Below are positions 52,800 to 62,151 of a DNA stretch of 64,000 nt, in pieces. The position numbers and the translations under genes were made by a program. The notes under the pieces are model-generated. The model saw only the letters and a program-made list of their open reading frames with translations, was not told the origin of the DNA and did not search any database. Numbering within the stretch: the first letter of the stretch is position 1; the number at the start of each line of letters is the position of its first letter. The stretch lies in NCBI RefSeq assembly GCF_002959755.1, contig NZ_PPCW01000001.1, positions 186,001 to 250,000 on the forward strand, written 5' to 3'. This DNA is from Veillonella sp. T11011-6. Lineage in GTDB: Bacteria > Bacillota > Negativicutes > Veillonellales > Veillonellaceae.

Positions 52800-53084
52800 A
52801 TGACAGGAAAACAAAAACGGTATTTACGTTCTTTGGCAGCAACAATGCCACCAGTAGTTCAGATTGGTAAAAATGGTTTAGAAAATAGTGTTATTGATAG
52901 TGCTCGCGCAGCCTTAATGGCTCGTGAATTAATCAAGGTGAAATTACACAACAATAGCCCTGAAGATAAGACGATTTTCCAAGAGTTAGCTGATATGTTA
53001 GGTGCTGAATTAGTCCAAGTCATTGGTTTTAATGGTGTTTTATATAAAGCTAAAAAAGAACCTAAAATTATTCTACCTAAGTAA
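52800..53084 (+). CDS. yhbY: YhbY family RNA-binding protein (CRM domain)
   Basis: 94 residues, a single CRM domain: TGKQKRYLRSLAATMPPVVQIGKNGL and ELIKVKLHNNSPED. It associates with pre-50S ribosomal subunits. It follows obgE by eight bases; the two are commonly paired in Firmicutes. Confidence 0.93.
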   Translation: MTGKQKRYLRSLAATMPPVVQIGKNGLENSVIDSARAALMARELIKVKLHNNSPEDKTIFQELADMLGAELVQVIGFNGVLYKAKKEPKIILPK

Positions 53085-53150
53085 ATCGTTATATTACTAA
53101 ATTTTATTATAGTGGGAACTTCATAACCAATTGGCCTAGGAGGTTAATCT

Positions 53151-54272
53151 ATGCGCAGTTCTATCATCGACGCAAAAAGAATAGTAGTAAAAGTAGGCAG
53201 TAGTACGCTATGTTATGCTAATGGACATTTAAACTTAGAACGCATAGAAAGATTAGTACGCCAATTATCAGATTTAGCTAATCAAGGTAAAGAGGTTATC
53301 CTTGTTTCTTCTGGTGCAACGGGAGCTGGCCTTGCCCCTCTAGGATTTAAAGAAAAACCTAGAGACCTTGTTTTGAAACAAGCTGCTGCAGCAGTAGGAC
53401 AAGGTATCCTCATCCATATGTATGAGCGTATGTTTCGTGAATACGGTCGTACAGTAGGTCAAATTCTTTTAACAAAAGAAGATAGTACAGGCCGCCATAG
53501 TTATCTAAACTTGCGCAATACATTACATACGTTATTGCAACTCAATGTTATTCCTATTATCAATGAGAATGACGTAGTTGCTATTGAAGAGTTTAAAATA
53601 GGCGATAATGATACTTTATCTGCTACTGTAGCAGGTATTGTAGATGCTGATTTACTTATCATTTTGTCTGACATTGAAGGCTTATATACGGCTAATCCAG
53701 CAACTCATCCTGACGCTACTTTAATAGAAACAGTTTCTGAGATTACAGATGAAACGTATGCTATTGCAGGTGGTGCTGGTTCTAACATGGGCACTGGTGG
53801 TATGTATACTAAAATTAAAGCAGCTCACATGGCGACAAACTCTGGTGTACCTATGGTGATTACCTCTGGTGAAGTAGAGGACTCAGTTCGTCGCGTATGT
53901 AAGGGTGAACAAATTGGTACTCTCTTTGAAGCACATGATACTGGTCTATCAGGGAAACATCATTGGCTAGCCTTTGGTAAGCGGTTGAAGGGTTCCATTA
54001 CTATTGATGATGGTTGTGCTCGTGCTGTTTTAGATAAAGGGGCTAGTATATTGCCTGCGGGCATTATTGATGTAGAAGGTACCTTCGGACCTGGTGATAC
54101 GATTTCTATTTATCATAATGGGAAAGAAATCGGACGTGGTCTTATCAACTATAGCGTTGATGATATGAAGGCTATTAAAGGTCATAATACTAACGATATA
54201 GCTCAAATTTTAGGTATTAATACAACCTATGATGAAGCAGTACATCGTAATAATCTAGTTTTATTACATTGA
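53151..54272 (+). CDS. proB: glutamate 5-kinase
   Basis: 373 residues. An amino-acid-kinase domain (RIVVKVGSSTL; VSSGATGAGLAPLG; IINENDVVAI; FGDNDTLSA-like IGDNDTLSATVAG) is followed by a C-terminal PUA domain (about 280-370). It phosphorylates glutamate, the first step of proline synthesis, and is normally feedback-inhibited by proline. AGGAGG precedes the ATG. proA follows ten bases later. Confidence 0.96.
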   Translation: MRSSIIDAKRIVVKVGSSTLCYANGHLNLERIERLVRQLSDLANQGKEVILVSSGATGAGLAPLGFKEKPRDLVLKQAAAAVGQGILIHMYERMFREYGRTVGQILLTKEDSTGRHSYLNLRNTLHTLLQLNVIPIINENDVVAIEEFKIGDNDTLSATVAGIVDADLLIILSDIEGLYTANPATHPDATLIETVSEITDETYAIAGGAGSNMGTGGMYTKIKAAHMATNSGVPMVITSGEVEDSVRRVCKGEQIGTLFEAHDTGLSGKHHWLAFGKRLKGSITIDDGCARAVLDKGASILPAGIIDVEGTFGPGDTISIYHNGKEIGRGLINYSVDDMKAIKGHNTNDIAQILGINTTYDEAVHRNNLVLLH

Positions 54273-54281
54273 GGATATCCT

Positions 54282-55541
54282 ATGAACCAGTATGAAGAAA
54301 TTTGTAAAGATATGGGTCAAAGAGCTAAAGCGGCATCCTTTGAATTAGCTCAAATTGATCAAGGTACATTAGATTCTGCATTATTAGCGATTGCTGATGC
54401 TGTAGAAGCACAAGCCGATGAAATCATGGCTGCTAATAAGTTAGACTTAGATAAATCTGGGGACTATAATGTGCCTCAAACCATGATAGATCGATTAACA
54501 TTGACACCTAGCCGCATTTCTCAAATGGCTGAAGGTGTTCGTCAAGTAGCTGCTCTTGAAAGTCCAGTTGGTTCAGTTCTAGAAACAATTACACGTCCTA
54601 ACGGTTTGACTATTGAAAAAAGAGCGGTACCTTTTGGTGTCATTGGTATTATTTTTGAAGCTCGTCCAAATGTAACAATTGATGCTGGTGTGCTTTGTTT
54701 AAAAACATCGAATGCTACGATACTGCGTGGTGGTAAGGAGGCCTTCCATACCAACCAAATTATCGTAACTATTATGCGCAATACCTTAGAATCTTTAGGA
54801 ATTACGCCAGATGCAATTCAACTTGTTGAAGTTCTAGATCGGGATATGGTTGGTGTATTATTACACCAACGTGAATATATTGATGTCATCATTCCTCGTG
54901 GTGGAGCTGGACTTATTCGTCGTGTTGTAGAGGAAAGTAGTATTCCTGTTATTGAAACAGGTAGTGGTGTGTGTCATACATATATAGATGAATATGCGAA
55001 TCTCGATATGGCATTAGAAATTGCAATTAATGCAAAGGTACAACGTCCGTCTGTATGTAATTCTATGGAAACATTGCTAGTACACCAAGCGGTAGCCGGT
55101 GAATTTTTACCACGTCTTGATATGGCTCTACAAGAATATGGCGTTCGCATTCACGGTGATATAGATGTAGCTCAATATATGGAGAATACAATTCCTTTAA
55201 CAGAGGATTCCTTCCATACCGAATATAACGATATGGACTTAAATGTACGTATTGTTGAAAATCTTGAAGAAGCCATCAATCATATTAATTGTTATTCTAC
55301 ACATCACTCTGAGGCTATCGTAACAGATGAACCGATGCGTGCAAGAGTATTCATGAACTTAGTAGATTGTTCTACTGTGTATCATAATGCTTCAACGCGT
55401 TTTACTGATGGTTTTGAATTTGGTTTTGGTGCTGAAATCGGTATTAGTACTCAAAAGCTCCACGCTCGTGGACCAATGGGATTACAAGCACTAACATCAT
55501 ATAAATACTTTGTATTTGGAGAAGGCCAAGTTCGAAAGTGA
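54282..55541 (+). CDS. proA: glutamate-5-semialdehyde dehydrogenase
   Basis: 419 residues of the aldehyde dehydrogenase superfamily: VPFGVIGIIFEARPNVTIDAG, LRGGKEAFHTN, IPRGGAGLI and the catalytic cysteine in VIETGSGVCHTYID. It reduces glutamyl phosphate to the semialdehyde, which cyclises towards proline. It partners with proB. Its stop codon overlaps the start of a small membrane ORF. Confidence 0.96.
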   Translation: MNQYEEICKDMGQRAKAASFELAQIDQGTLDSALLAIADAVEAQADEIMAANKLDLDKSGDYNVPQTMIDRLTLTPSRISQMAEGVRQVAALESPVGSVLETITRPNGLTIEKRAVPFGVIGIIFEARPNVTIDAGVLCLKTSNATILRGGKEAFHTNQIIVTIMRNTLESLGITPDAIQLVEVLDRDMVGVLLHQREYIDVIIPRGGAGLIRRVVEESSIPVIETGSGVCHTYIDEYANLDMALEIAINAKVQRPSVCNSMETLLVHQAVAGEFLPRLDMALQEYGVRIHGDIDVAQYMENTIPLTEDSFHTEYNDMDLNVRIVENLEEAINHINCYSTHHSEAIVTDEPMRARVFMNLVDCSTVYHNASTRFTDGFEFGFGAEIGISTQKLHARGPMGLQALTSYKYFVFGEGQVRK

Positions 55542-55687
55542 AGACAGTATATTACTTAATAAGGGCATACTACAGATATATTCAGACCCCTAAAGGTCGA
55601 TATGAATGGATATCCTATGGAAAAGCACTGCTCTTATTTATCATTATTTGTGTCATTGTCATTAAGGGTGTGACATTATTATGGTAG
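55538..55687 (+). CDS. small single-span membrane protein (49 codons) between proA and nadD
   Basis: A GTG at 55538 overlaps the proA stop (GTGA), and the frame runs 49 codons to TAG at 55685, overlapping the nadD start by seven bases. The product begins MKTVYYLIRAYYRYIQTPK, then has a hydrophobic stretch (ALLLFIIICVIVIKGVTLL, about 30-48) that would span the membrane once, with a basic N-terminal part. No database match can be claimed. The exact fit between two genes with both ends overlapping argues for a real, translationally coupled gene. Confidence 0.6.
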   Translation: MKTVYYLIRAYYRYIQTPKGRYEWISYGKALLLFIIICVIVIKGVTLLW

Positions 55688-56295
55688 AGAAACGTCGTAT
55701 AGGTATCATAGGTGGAACATTTAATCCTATCCATTTAGGGCATCTAATGATTGCTGAGGTGGCTTGCGAAAGCTTTAACCTTGAGAAGGTTATTTTCGTG
55801 CCAGCACGGATACCACCTCATAAGCAACATGATGTAATAGATAGTCATCATCGATATGCTATGACTGCAGCAGCCGTGTCAGATAATCCAAATTTTGAAA
55901 TTTCTGATATAGAGATGCGTCGAGAAGGCCCTTCGTATACAGTTGATACGATTCAACATTTTAAGGTGATGTATGGACCAAATGTTGAATTTTACTTTAT
56001 AGCTGGAACGGATACAATTCGTGCGTTGCCAACGTGGAAATTTATTGAGGAATTATTAGATGAGGTCCACTTTATTGGCGCTACAAGACCTGATGGATCT
56101 AGTGCTATTGATGAAACATTAGATATTTTAGGACCAAAAGCACGAGAAAAAATACATCTTATGGAAGTTCCTGAGATGAAATTATCTGCTACGTATTTAC
56201 GAGAGCGGTTACGTTCTGGAAAAACTGTTCGGTACATGTTGCCTAAATGTGTAGTGGAGTATATAGAAGAAAACCATATTTATGGGAAGGAATAA
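55681..56295 (+). CDS. nadD: nicotinate-nucleotide adenylyltransferase
   Basis: 204 residues with the nucleotidyltransferase signature GIIGGTFNPIHLGHLMIAEVA and the C-terminal SATYLRERLRSGKTVRYMLP (ISxxIR-type) motif. It makes deamido-NAD from nicotinate mononucleotide and ATP. The ATG overlaps the small membrane ORF. yqeK follows after three bases, the usual order in Firmicutes. Confidence 0.94.
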   Translation: MVEKRRIGIIGGTFNPIHLGHLMIAEVACESFNLEKVIFVPARIPPHKQHDVIDSHHRYAMTAAAVSDNPNFEISDIEMRREGPSYTVDTIQHFKVMYGPNVEFYFIAGTDTIRALPTWKFIEELLDEVHFIGATRPDGSSAIDETLDILGPKAREKIHLMEVPEMKLSATYLRERLRSGKTVRYMLPKCVVEYIEENHIYGKE

Positions 56296-56298
56296 AGG

Positions 56299-56868
56299 AT
56301 GTTATCATTTGATGAAATACAAGTTAGCGTGAGTCAATGGTTGACCAAAAAACGTTTTAAGCATACTCTTGGCGTTGTTGAATCAGCCACTCATTTAGCT
56401 GAGCTTTATGGCGTTGATGTGGAAAAGGCAAGATTAGCCGCATTGTTGCATGATTGCGCAAAGGAGCTTCCTCTAGAGGAAATGCAAAATCTAGTTAGAG
56501 CTGAATCTTATGAGGCTGACGAAGAATTATTAAGTAATGGTAATCTTTTACATGGATTAGCTGGCATGATTCGTGCTAAACAAGAATTTTCCATATCTGA
56601 TGCTGATGTTTTAGAAGCCATTAGAGTTCATACGACTGGTAAGATACATATGTCTAAATTAGATAAAGTTATATTCTTAGCAGACTATATAGAACCTAAT
56701 CGAGATTTCCCAGGTGTTGATGAATTGCGTAAAGTGGCAGAACAAAATTTAGATAAAGCTGTATTGCTTGGTTTTGATAACACTATTATTCATCTTATTG
56801 AGCAAAAACAATCTATTTATCCTTTGACCATTCTTGGTCGTAATGATGTGTTACAATCTTGTAAATAA
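56299..56868 (+). CDS. yqeK: YqeK family HD phosphohydrolase
   Basis: 189 residues with an HD domain: FKHTLGVVESATHLAELYGVD, LAALLHDCAKEL and KVIFLADYIEPNRDFPGV. YqeK-type enzymes hydrolyse diadenosine tetraphosphate symmetrically, a stress-linked nucleotide. Its position between nadD and rsfS is conserved; here an LCP gene is inserted between it and rsfS. Confidence 0.9.
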   Translation: MLSFDEIQVSVSQWLTKKRFKHTLGVVESATHLAELYGVDVEKARLAALLHDCAKELPLEEMQNLVRAESYEADEELLSNGNLLHGLAGMIRAKQEFSISDADVLEAIRVHTTGKIHMSKLDKVIFLADYIEPNRDFPGVDELRKVAEQNLDKAVLLGFDNTIIHLIEQKQSIYPLTILGRNDVLQSCK

Positions 56869-56880
56869 TGGAGTTTATAT

Positions 56881-58008
56881 ATGGAAGAACGTGAACGAGC
56901 AAGAGCTCGCCGTCGAAGAAGAAGACGTCAACAAAAGTCATCTGTTAAATGGCCTAGAATTATATTAGCTATTATTGTTGTAGTAGCATTACTTGGCGGT
57001 ATAGGATACGGTCTATATACTGGCGTATCTTATGCATATAGAGCTATTGTAGGTACTACCGAATCAACTGATGCATCTGCAGATAATGGAAATAAACAAG
57101 ATGGTAATACTGTGTCTGTAGAGCAAAAAGGCTTAGATAAACCATTATATATTCTTGTTGTCGGTACTGATGACAATAATCCAAGTCAAAGTGATAGCTT
57201 ATTCTTGTTATCTATTAATTTAGATCAAAAGACAATGGATGTTATTGGCATCCCTAGTAATAGTAAAATTGATAACAGGGATCAGACTGACGCAACAATG
57301 CTCAATAGCATCTATGAAAAAGGTGGTATTGATTTAACAAAAGCTGTTATTGAAGATATGTTCCATATTTCAATACCATATTATGTTGTTGTTAACAAAA
57401 ATGCTTTCAAAAAAACGAATGATGTATTAGGAAATCAACAAATCTATGTAGAACAAACTATGGAACACGTAGATGCAGACGGAAATAAAGATATCGATTT
57501 GCAACGAGGCTATCAAACATTAGATAGTGATAAAGCATTGGCTTATTTACGATATTCTGATCCAAAACATGATACATTTACACGTGTACAACGACAAGAA
57601 CGCTTTTTAAAACTATGGGTAGAAGAAGAGCATAATGCATTCTTCTTAACAAATGCATGGCATATTTGGCGTATTTGGGATCATTATGATAGCAATATTT
57701 CTACATTAGATGCTATTAAGCTTGTGTATAATGCTAGCAAAATCAATAAGGAAGAAATCCATTTCTATATTCTTCCTGGAGAAAAAGAGCTAGTAGGAGA
57801 TATGACATATTGGAAGGTAAATCCTACGGAAGCACAACGATTAGTAGGCATTACGATGGGAAATTTACCAGCTAATGAAATGACACAATTTGTAACAGCT
57901 CCAACTAATAGTACAGCCAAAGTTAAAGTTGCACCGGAATCAGAACATAACGGTGGGACAATTACAAAGCCAACAGAACCTGGTGATGAGAGTAGTAAAA
58001 AACGGTAA
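56881..58008 (+). CDS. LytR-CpsA-Psr (LCP) family protein
   Basis: 375 residues. A very basic N-terminus (RERARARRRRRRRQQK) precedes one membrane span (about 27-50), a short linker and an LCP domain beginning YILVVGTDDNNPSQSDSLFLLSINLDQKTMDVIGIPSNSKI. LCP enzymes transfer glycopolymers from lipid carriers to peptidoglycan, or in some cases act as hydrolases. The usual arginine of IPRDT is replaced by asparagine in IPSNSKI, so substrate handling may differ. The C-terminal tail is Ser/Thr/Pro-rich. Confidence 0.85.
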   Translation: MEERERARARRRRRRRQQKSSVKWPRIILAIIVVVALLGGIGYGLYTGVSYAYRAIVGTTESTDASADNGNKQDGNTVSVEQKGLDKPLYILVVGTDDNNPSQSDSLFLLSINLDQKTMDVIGIPSNSKIDNRDQTDATMLNSIYEKGGIDLTKAVIEDMFHISIPYYVVVNKNAFKKTNDVLGNQQIYVEQTMEHVDADGNKDIDLQRGYQTLDSDKALAYLRYSDPKHDTFTRVQRQERFLKLWVEEEHNAFFLTNAWHIWRIWDHYDSNISTLDAIKLVYNASKINKEEIHFYILPGEKELVGDMTYWKVNPTEAQRLVGITMGNLPANEMTQFVTAPTNSTAKVKVAPESEHNGGTITKPTEPGDESSKKR

Positions 58009-58020
58009 AAGGGGAATAGT

Positions 58021-58383
58021 ATGAAAAATAAAGAAGAGATTAAACAAATCGTATTACAATTAGCACAGGCTGCGTTTGATAAAAAAGGTAGAGATATTGA
58101 AATTCTCGACTTAGAAGGTGTATCCATGTTAGGTGATTACTTCCTAATTGCTAGTGCAAACAATATCAAGCAATCTCAAAGTATTGCTGATGAAATGGAA
58201 GATAAAGCAGCAGAATTGGGCATGACAGTCAACCACAGAGAAGGTTACCGTGAAGGTGAATGGATTTTACTTGATTTTGGCGATGTTATTTGTCATGTCT
58301 TTGGTGGTGATGAATTGCGCGAATTCTACGGTTTAGAAGAGTTGTGGAATGATGCAGTTCGAGTTCCATTTGAAGGAGTATAA
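58021..58383 (+). CDS. rsfS: ribosome silencing factor RsfS
   Basis: 120 residues with the DUF143 pattern: DLEGVSMLGDYFLIASANNIKQSQSIADEME, then EGEWILLDFGDVICHVF and YGLEELWNDA. It binds ribosomal protein L14 and blocks subunit joining in starvation. It lies 12 bases after the LCP gene in the nadD-yqeK-rsfS group. Confidence 0.95.
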   Translation: MKNKEEIKQIVLQLAQAAFDKKGRDIEILDLEGVSMLGDYFLIASANNIKQSQSIADEMEDKAAELGMTVNHREGYREGEWILLDFGDVICHVFGGDELREFYGLEELWNDAVRVPFEGV

Positions 58384-58384
58384 T

Positions 58385-59293
58385 ATGGCTACTGAATTGT
58401 TGGAAAATACAATTGCCACATTAAAAGTATTGCGTACTAGTGACCAAGGGGCCTTTCTAGATGGTCAAACAGGCAATACAAATGATGATATTTTGCTTCA
58501 TAAGGATCAACAAACATCTCCGGTTGCCATTGGTGATGAGGTAGAGGTATTTTTATATCGCGATCCAAAAGGACGTTTAACTGCTTCTATGCGTTTACCT
58601 GCGATGAAGGTAGGTCAAATTGGCTATGTTGAGGTAATCAATACTACAAACTTTGGCTGCTTCGTTGAGGTTGGCACTGAGCGTGGTATCTTTATGCCAC
58701 ATGCTGAGATGCGTGGACGTCCTCAAGTTGGTGAAAAGGTTTGGGTTCGCCTATATACTGATAAATCTGGTCGATTTGCAGTATCTATGGATGTAGATGA
58801 TGAAATGCGTCGTGCTTCTAAGGCCGCTACAGAGGCTAAGGTAGGACAACTAGTTAAGGGTGCTATTTATAACTTAACTAGTGATGGGGCATTCTTTATT
58901 ACTCCAGAACGATGGATAGCCTTTTTACATCGCTCAGAAATGACGAGAAAACTAAAGGTTGGGGAGATGGTTGAAGGTCGCGTTACCTTTAAACGTGATG
59001 ATGGCCGAATCAATGTATCTATGCGCCCTACCAAGGAAAAGGCCCTCATATCTGATGGAGATATTATTATGGAATATCTTCTTAACCGTGGTGGTAAGAT
59101 GCCGTATAGTGATGAATCTTCTGCTATGTTGATTAAAGATAAGTTTAACATCAGCAAAGCCGCGTTTAAACGTGCTTTAGGGCATTTGATGAAAGAGAAA
59201 AAGATTGTTCAAGATGATGGTTGGACATTATTAACTGAAATAGGACGTCAATGGACACCTCCTGTTAGTAATGAATCACAAGAAGAGGAATAA
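58385..59293 (+). CDS. CvfB-like S1 RNA-binding protein
   Basis: 302 residues from the ATG at 58385, six bases after GAAGGAG; an upstream in-frame ATG at 58349 lies within rsfS. It contains S1-like domains (VGQIGYVEVINTTNFGCFVEVGTERGIFMPHAEM; VGEMVEGRVTFKRDDGRINVSMRP) and a winged-helix C-terminus (NRGGKMPYSDESSAMLIKDKF). Such proteins (YitL/CvfB) affect virulence and RNA metabolism in Staphylococcus; the target here is unknown. Confidence 0.85.
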   Translation: MATELLENTIATLKVLRTSDQGAFLDGQTGNTNDDILLHKDQQTSPVAIGDEVEVFLYRDPKGRLTASMRLPAMKVGQIGYVEVINTTNFGCFVEVGTERGIFMPHAEMRGRPQVGEKVWVRLYTDKSGRFAVSMDVDDEMRRASKAATEAKVGQLVKGAIYNLTSDGAFFITPERWIAFLHRSEMTRKLKVGEMVEGRVTFKRDDGRINVSMRPTKEKALISDGDIIMEYLLNRGGKMPYSDESSAMLIKDKFNISKAAFKRALGHLMKEKKIVQDDGWTLLTEIGRQWTPPVSNESQEEE

Positions 59294-59298
59294 AGACG

Positions 59299-60639
59299 AT
59301 GAAAATTGTCATTGTAGGTGCTGGTAAGGTTGGCTATTCCTTGGCACAACGCCTGATACAAGATGATCATGATGTGTACGTTATCGATCGGTCATCAGAA
59401 CGCATACAAAATCTTGAAAATACCTTAGATGTTAGCCTTGTTCAAGGTAACGGCAGTGATATACAATTGCTTAACGAAATCGGTATGGATGATGTAGGAA
59501 TGTTTATTGCTGTTACCGATTCTGATGAAGTAAATATGCTATCCTGTGCTGTAGCTAAAATGACAGGTGTTCCTACAACGATTGCTCGTGTTCGAGATAA
59601 TACGGTAGCAGAACATATGGATGATGAGATGCGTGCCAAATTAGGCGTAGATTTGTTCATTAATCCTGAAATGGTTACGGCTCAAGAGCTTTTACAAATT
59701 TTAGAAACGCCTTCAGCTATTGATGTTGAGGACTTTGGTCAAGGCGCTGTGCGCCTCATGGAATTTAAGATTACAGATGATATTCCATTAATCGGAAAAC
59801 CTTTAAAAGAAATCCAATTCCCTGAAGGTGTTTTACTAGTAGGTGTTTTACGCTATGGTGAAATGATTATTCCTCATGGTGAAAGTATTCTACAGCCTGA
59901 TGATAGTGTATTCTTTTTAGGCTTGAAAGAAGCCGTTGAAGAGGTAGAAAGTCTTTGGTTCCATAATCATAATACATTCTATAAAAGAGCTGTTATCATT
60001 GGAGCTGGCCTTTTAGGTAGAAATTTAACGGTCCTTTTGGAGCAAGCTGGATTTTCGGTTAAAGTTATTGAAAAGAATTTTGACCGTTGTGAACAGCTAG
60101 CAAACCTTGTGGATAAGACAATTGTTATTAATGGAGATGCTACGGATTTCGATCTCTTAGAAGCAGAAGAAATTGCTGATAGTGATGTTATTATTGCACT
60201 TACAGATGATGATAAACTCAATCTATTAGTTGCTCTTGTAGGTAAGCATATGGGGATCCCTAAGACTGTAGTACGTGTAGGGCGACCTGAATACATTATG
60301 CTTATGGAACAAGTAGGCATTGATGTCGTATTCTCTCCACGTTTATTTACAGCTAGTCAAATTTTACGTTTTGTTCGAAGCGGAGAAGGTGTTTTATCAA
60401 TCTCTACCTTTGAAGGTGGGAAAGCGGAATCTATTGAGGTTGCTATTACAAGTGAATCACCTGTAGCCGGTAAACAATTGAAAGATATACGTTTACCAGG
60501 GAAGGCTTTAGTAGGTGTTATTTTGCGTGGTGATGAAGCCATTGTGCCACGTGGTAATACTGAGATTTTAGATGGAGATCACATTGTTCTCTTTGCGTTA
60601 CCTGAATCGGTAAGTAAATTACTTAAATATCTAACCTAG
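59299..60639 (+). CDS. trkA: potassium uptake regulatory protein TrkA
   Basis: 446 residues made of two RCK units: an N-terminal NAD-binding fold (GAGKVGYSLAQRL) with a TrkA-C domain (about 140-225), then a second Rossmann fold (IIGAGLLGRNLTVLLEQAG) with a second TrkA-C domain. The cytosolic ring gates the TrkH channel in response to nucleotides. It is followed by trkH after 12 bases. Confidence 0.95.
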   Translation: MKIVIVGAGKVGYSLAQRLIQDDHDVYVIDRSSERIQNLENTLDVSLVQGNGSDIQLLNEIGMDDVGMFIAVTDSDEVNMLSCAVAKMTGVPTTIARVRDNTVAEHMDDEMRAKLGVDLFINPEMVTAQELLQILETPSAIDVEDFGQGAVRLMEFKITDDIPLIGKPLKEIQFPEGVLLVGVLRYGEMIIPHGESILQPDDSVFFLGLKEAVEEVESLWFHNHNTFYKRAVIIGAGLLGRNLTVLLEQAGFSVKVIEKNFDRCEQLANLVDKTIVINGDATDFDLLEAEEIADSDVIIALTDDDKLNLLVALVGKHMGIPKTVVRVGRPEYIMLMEQVGIDVVFSPRLFTASQILRFVRSGEGVLSISTFEGGKAESIEVAITSESPVAGKQLKDIRLPGKALVGVILRGDEAIVPRGNTEILDGDHIVLFALPESVSKLLKYLT

Positions 60640-60651
60640 TTTGGAGGGACT

Positions 60652-62139
60652 ATGCGCATTCAAATTGTCATGTCCTTAGTGGGGCGGCTATTATATATAT
60701 TTGGGATTTTTACATTGATACCCTTTATATATGGTGTCGTATTTGAAACTGCATATTGGTCATTTTTGATTACCACCGGTATTTCATTCGGCTTAGGTGG
60801 ACTTTTATCTTATTATGGCAAAGAAAGTCAAAGTTTTAGTCTTCGCGATGGGTTTTTAGTAGTATCAGCTACATGGATATTAACCGTTATCTTAGGCTCC
60901 TTACCATTTCTTGGTAGTGGTATTTTAGTCAATGTATTTGATGCGCTGTTTGAAGCTACATCTGGGATTACTGCAACTGGTGCTACTATTATTAATAGTG
61001 TAGATGATTTACCGAATACATTTGTATTATGGCGTGGACTTATGCACTGGATTGGTGGGATGGGGATTATCGTCCTTATTTTATCCTTCTTGAAAAATCT
61101 TGGTGCTGACGCAGCTCATATGTTTAATGCAGAAGCTTCGGTACCAAAACCAGGTGTAGTTATGCCTCGTATTCAATCAATGGCTACAAAACTTTGGCGG
61201 TTATATATTGTGTTCACTGGAGTTTGTTTCCTCATGCTATGGGCGGGTGGAATCGAACCATTTGATGCACTTAATTATGCATTTTCTATTATATCTACAG
61301 GTGGTTTTACACCTACATCAGCTGGTACGTTTGTTTATGAGCAGAATAACTATATTTGCTTTGTATTTATATTCTTTATGATATTAGCAGGCGGAAATTT
61401 TTCTGTGTACTATAATGCTCTTCATAAAGGGATTCGTATTTTAATTGATGATTTTGAAACACGCATGTATTGGCTTGTAATTCTAATAGGCATTATAATT
61501 ATTGGATTATCATTAGCCTTACAATCTACTATAAATGATCCAATACAAATTATTAGGGATGCGTCTTTCAATCTTGTATCGATTCAAACTGGTAGTGGAT
61601 TTGCTGTAAGTGATTATGATTTATGGCCTGCAGCTGCGCAGATGATGCTCTTTATTTCATCATTTTTTGGTGGTTGTAGTGGTTCTACCACAGGGGGCGT
61701 TAAAATTATACGTCTCATTATTTTAATTAAAAGTAGTATCATTTATCTGCGTAAATCGATTCATCCAGATATGGTTCAAGTTGTACGCATCAATGGTAAA
61801 CCAATGCCTACTAAGTGGATTCAAATGACACAACAATTTTTATTTTTATACTTAATGATTTATGTTGTTTCTGTCTTTTTGATGACTTGCACTGGTTTAT
61901 CCACATATGATTCTATGCAAGTGATAACAGCATTCTTAAGTAATGTTGGCCTTGGTTTTGGTGGATTCGGTCCCACTGATTCCTTTGGTGCTATGCCTGA
62001 CTCAGCAAAATGTATAGCTATTGTTGATATGATATTGGGGCGTTTAGAATTATTTACCATTCTTGTTATGCTTCATCCTCAATTCTGGGAAGGGTATTTT
62101 ATAAAAAAACAATCTTCCAAGCGGTATCGTATTCTATAG
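60652..62139 (+). CDS. trkH: potassium uptake channel protein TrkH
   Basis: 495 residues with about ten to twelve membrane segments. The four selectivity loops are visible: TSGITATGAT, ISTGGFTPTSAG, SIQTGSGFAVSD and SNVGLGFGGFGP. A glycine-rich segment (GCSGSTTGGVKIIR) marks the gating loop. It takes up potassium together with TrkA. Its start follows GGAGGGACT. Confidence 0.95.
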   Translation: MRIQIVMSLVGRLLYIFGIFTLIPFIYGVVFETAYWSFLITTGISFGLGGLLSYYGKESQSFSLRDGFLVVSATWILTVILGSLPFLGSGILVNVFDALFEATSGITATGATIINSVDDLPNTFVLWRGLMHWIGGMGIIVLILSFLKNLGADAAHMFNAEASVPKPGVVMPRIQSMATKLWRLYIVFTGVCFLMLWAGGIEPFDALNYAFSIISTGGFTPTSAGTFVYEQNNYICFVFIFFMILAGGNFSVYYNALHKGIRILIDDFETRMYWLVILIGIIIIGLSLALQSTINDPIQIIRDASFNLVSIQTGSGFAVSDYDLWPAAAQMMLFISSFFGGCSGSTTGGVKIIRLIILIKSSIIYLRKSIHPDMVQVVRINGKPMPTKWIQMTQQFLFLYLMIYVVSVFLMTCTGLSTYDSMQVITAFLSNVGLGFGGFGPTDSFGAMPDSAKCIAIVDMILGRLELFTILVMLHPQFWEGYFIKKQSSKRYRIL

Positions 62140-62151
62140 GGGGCGAATAAT

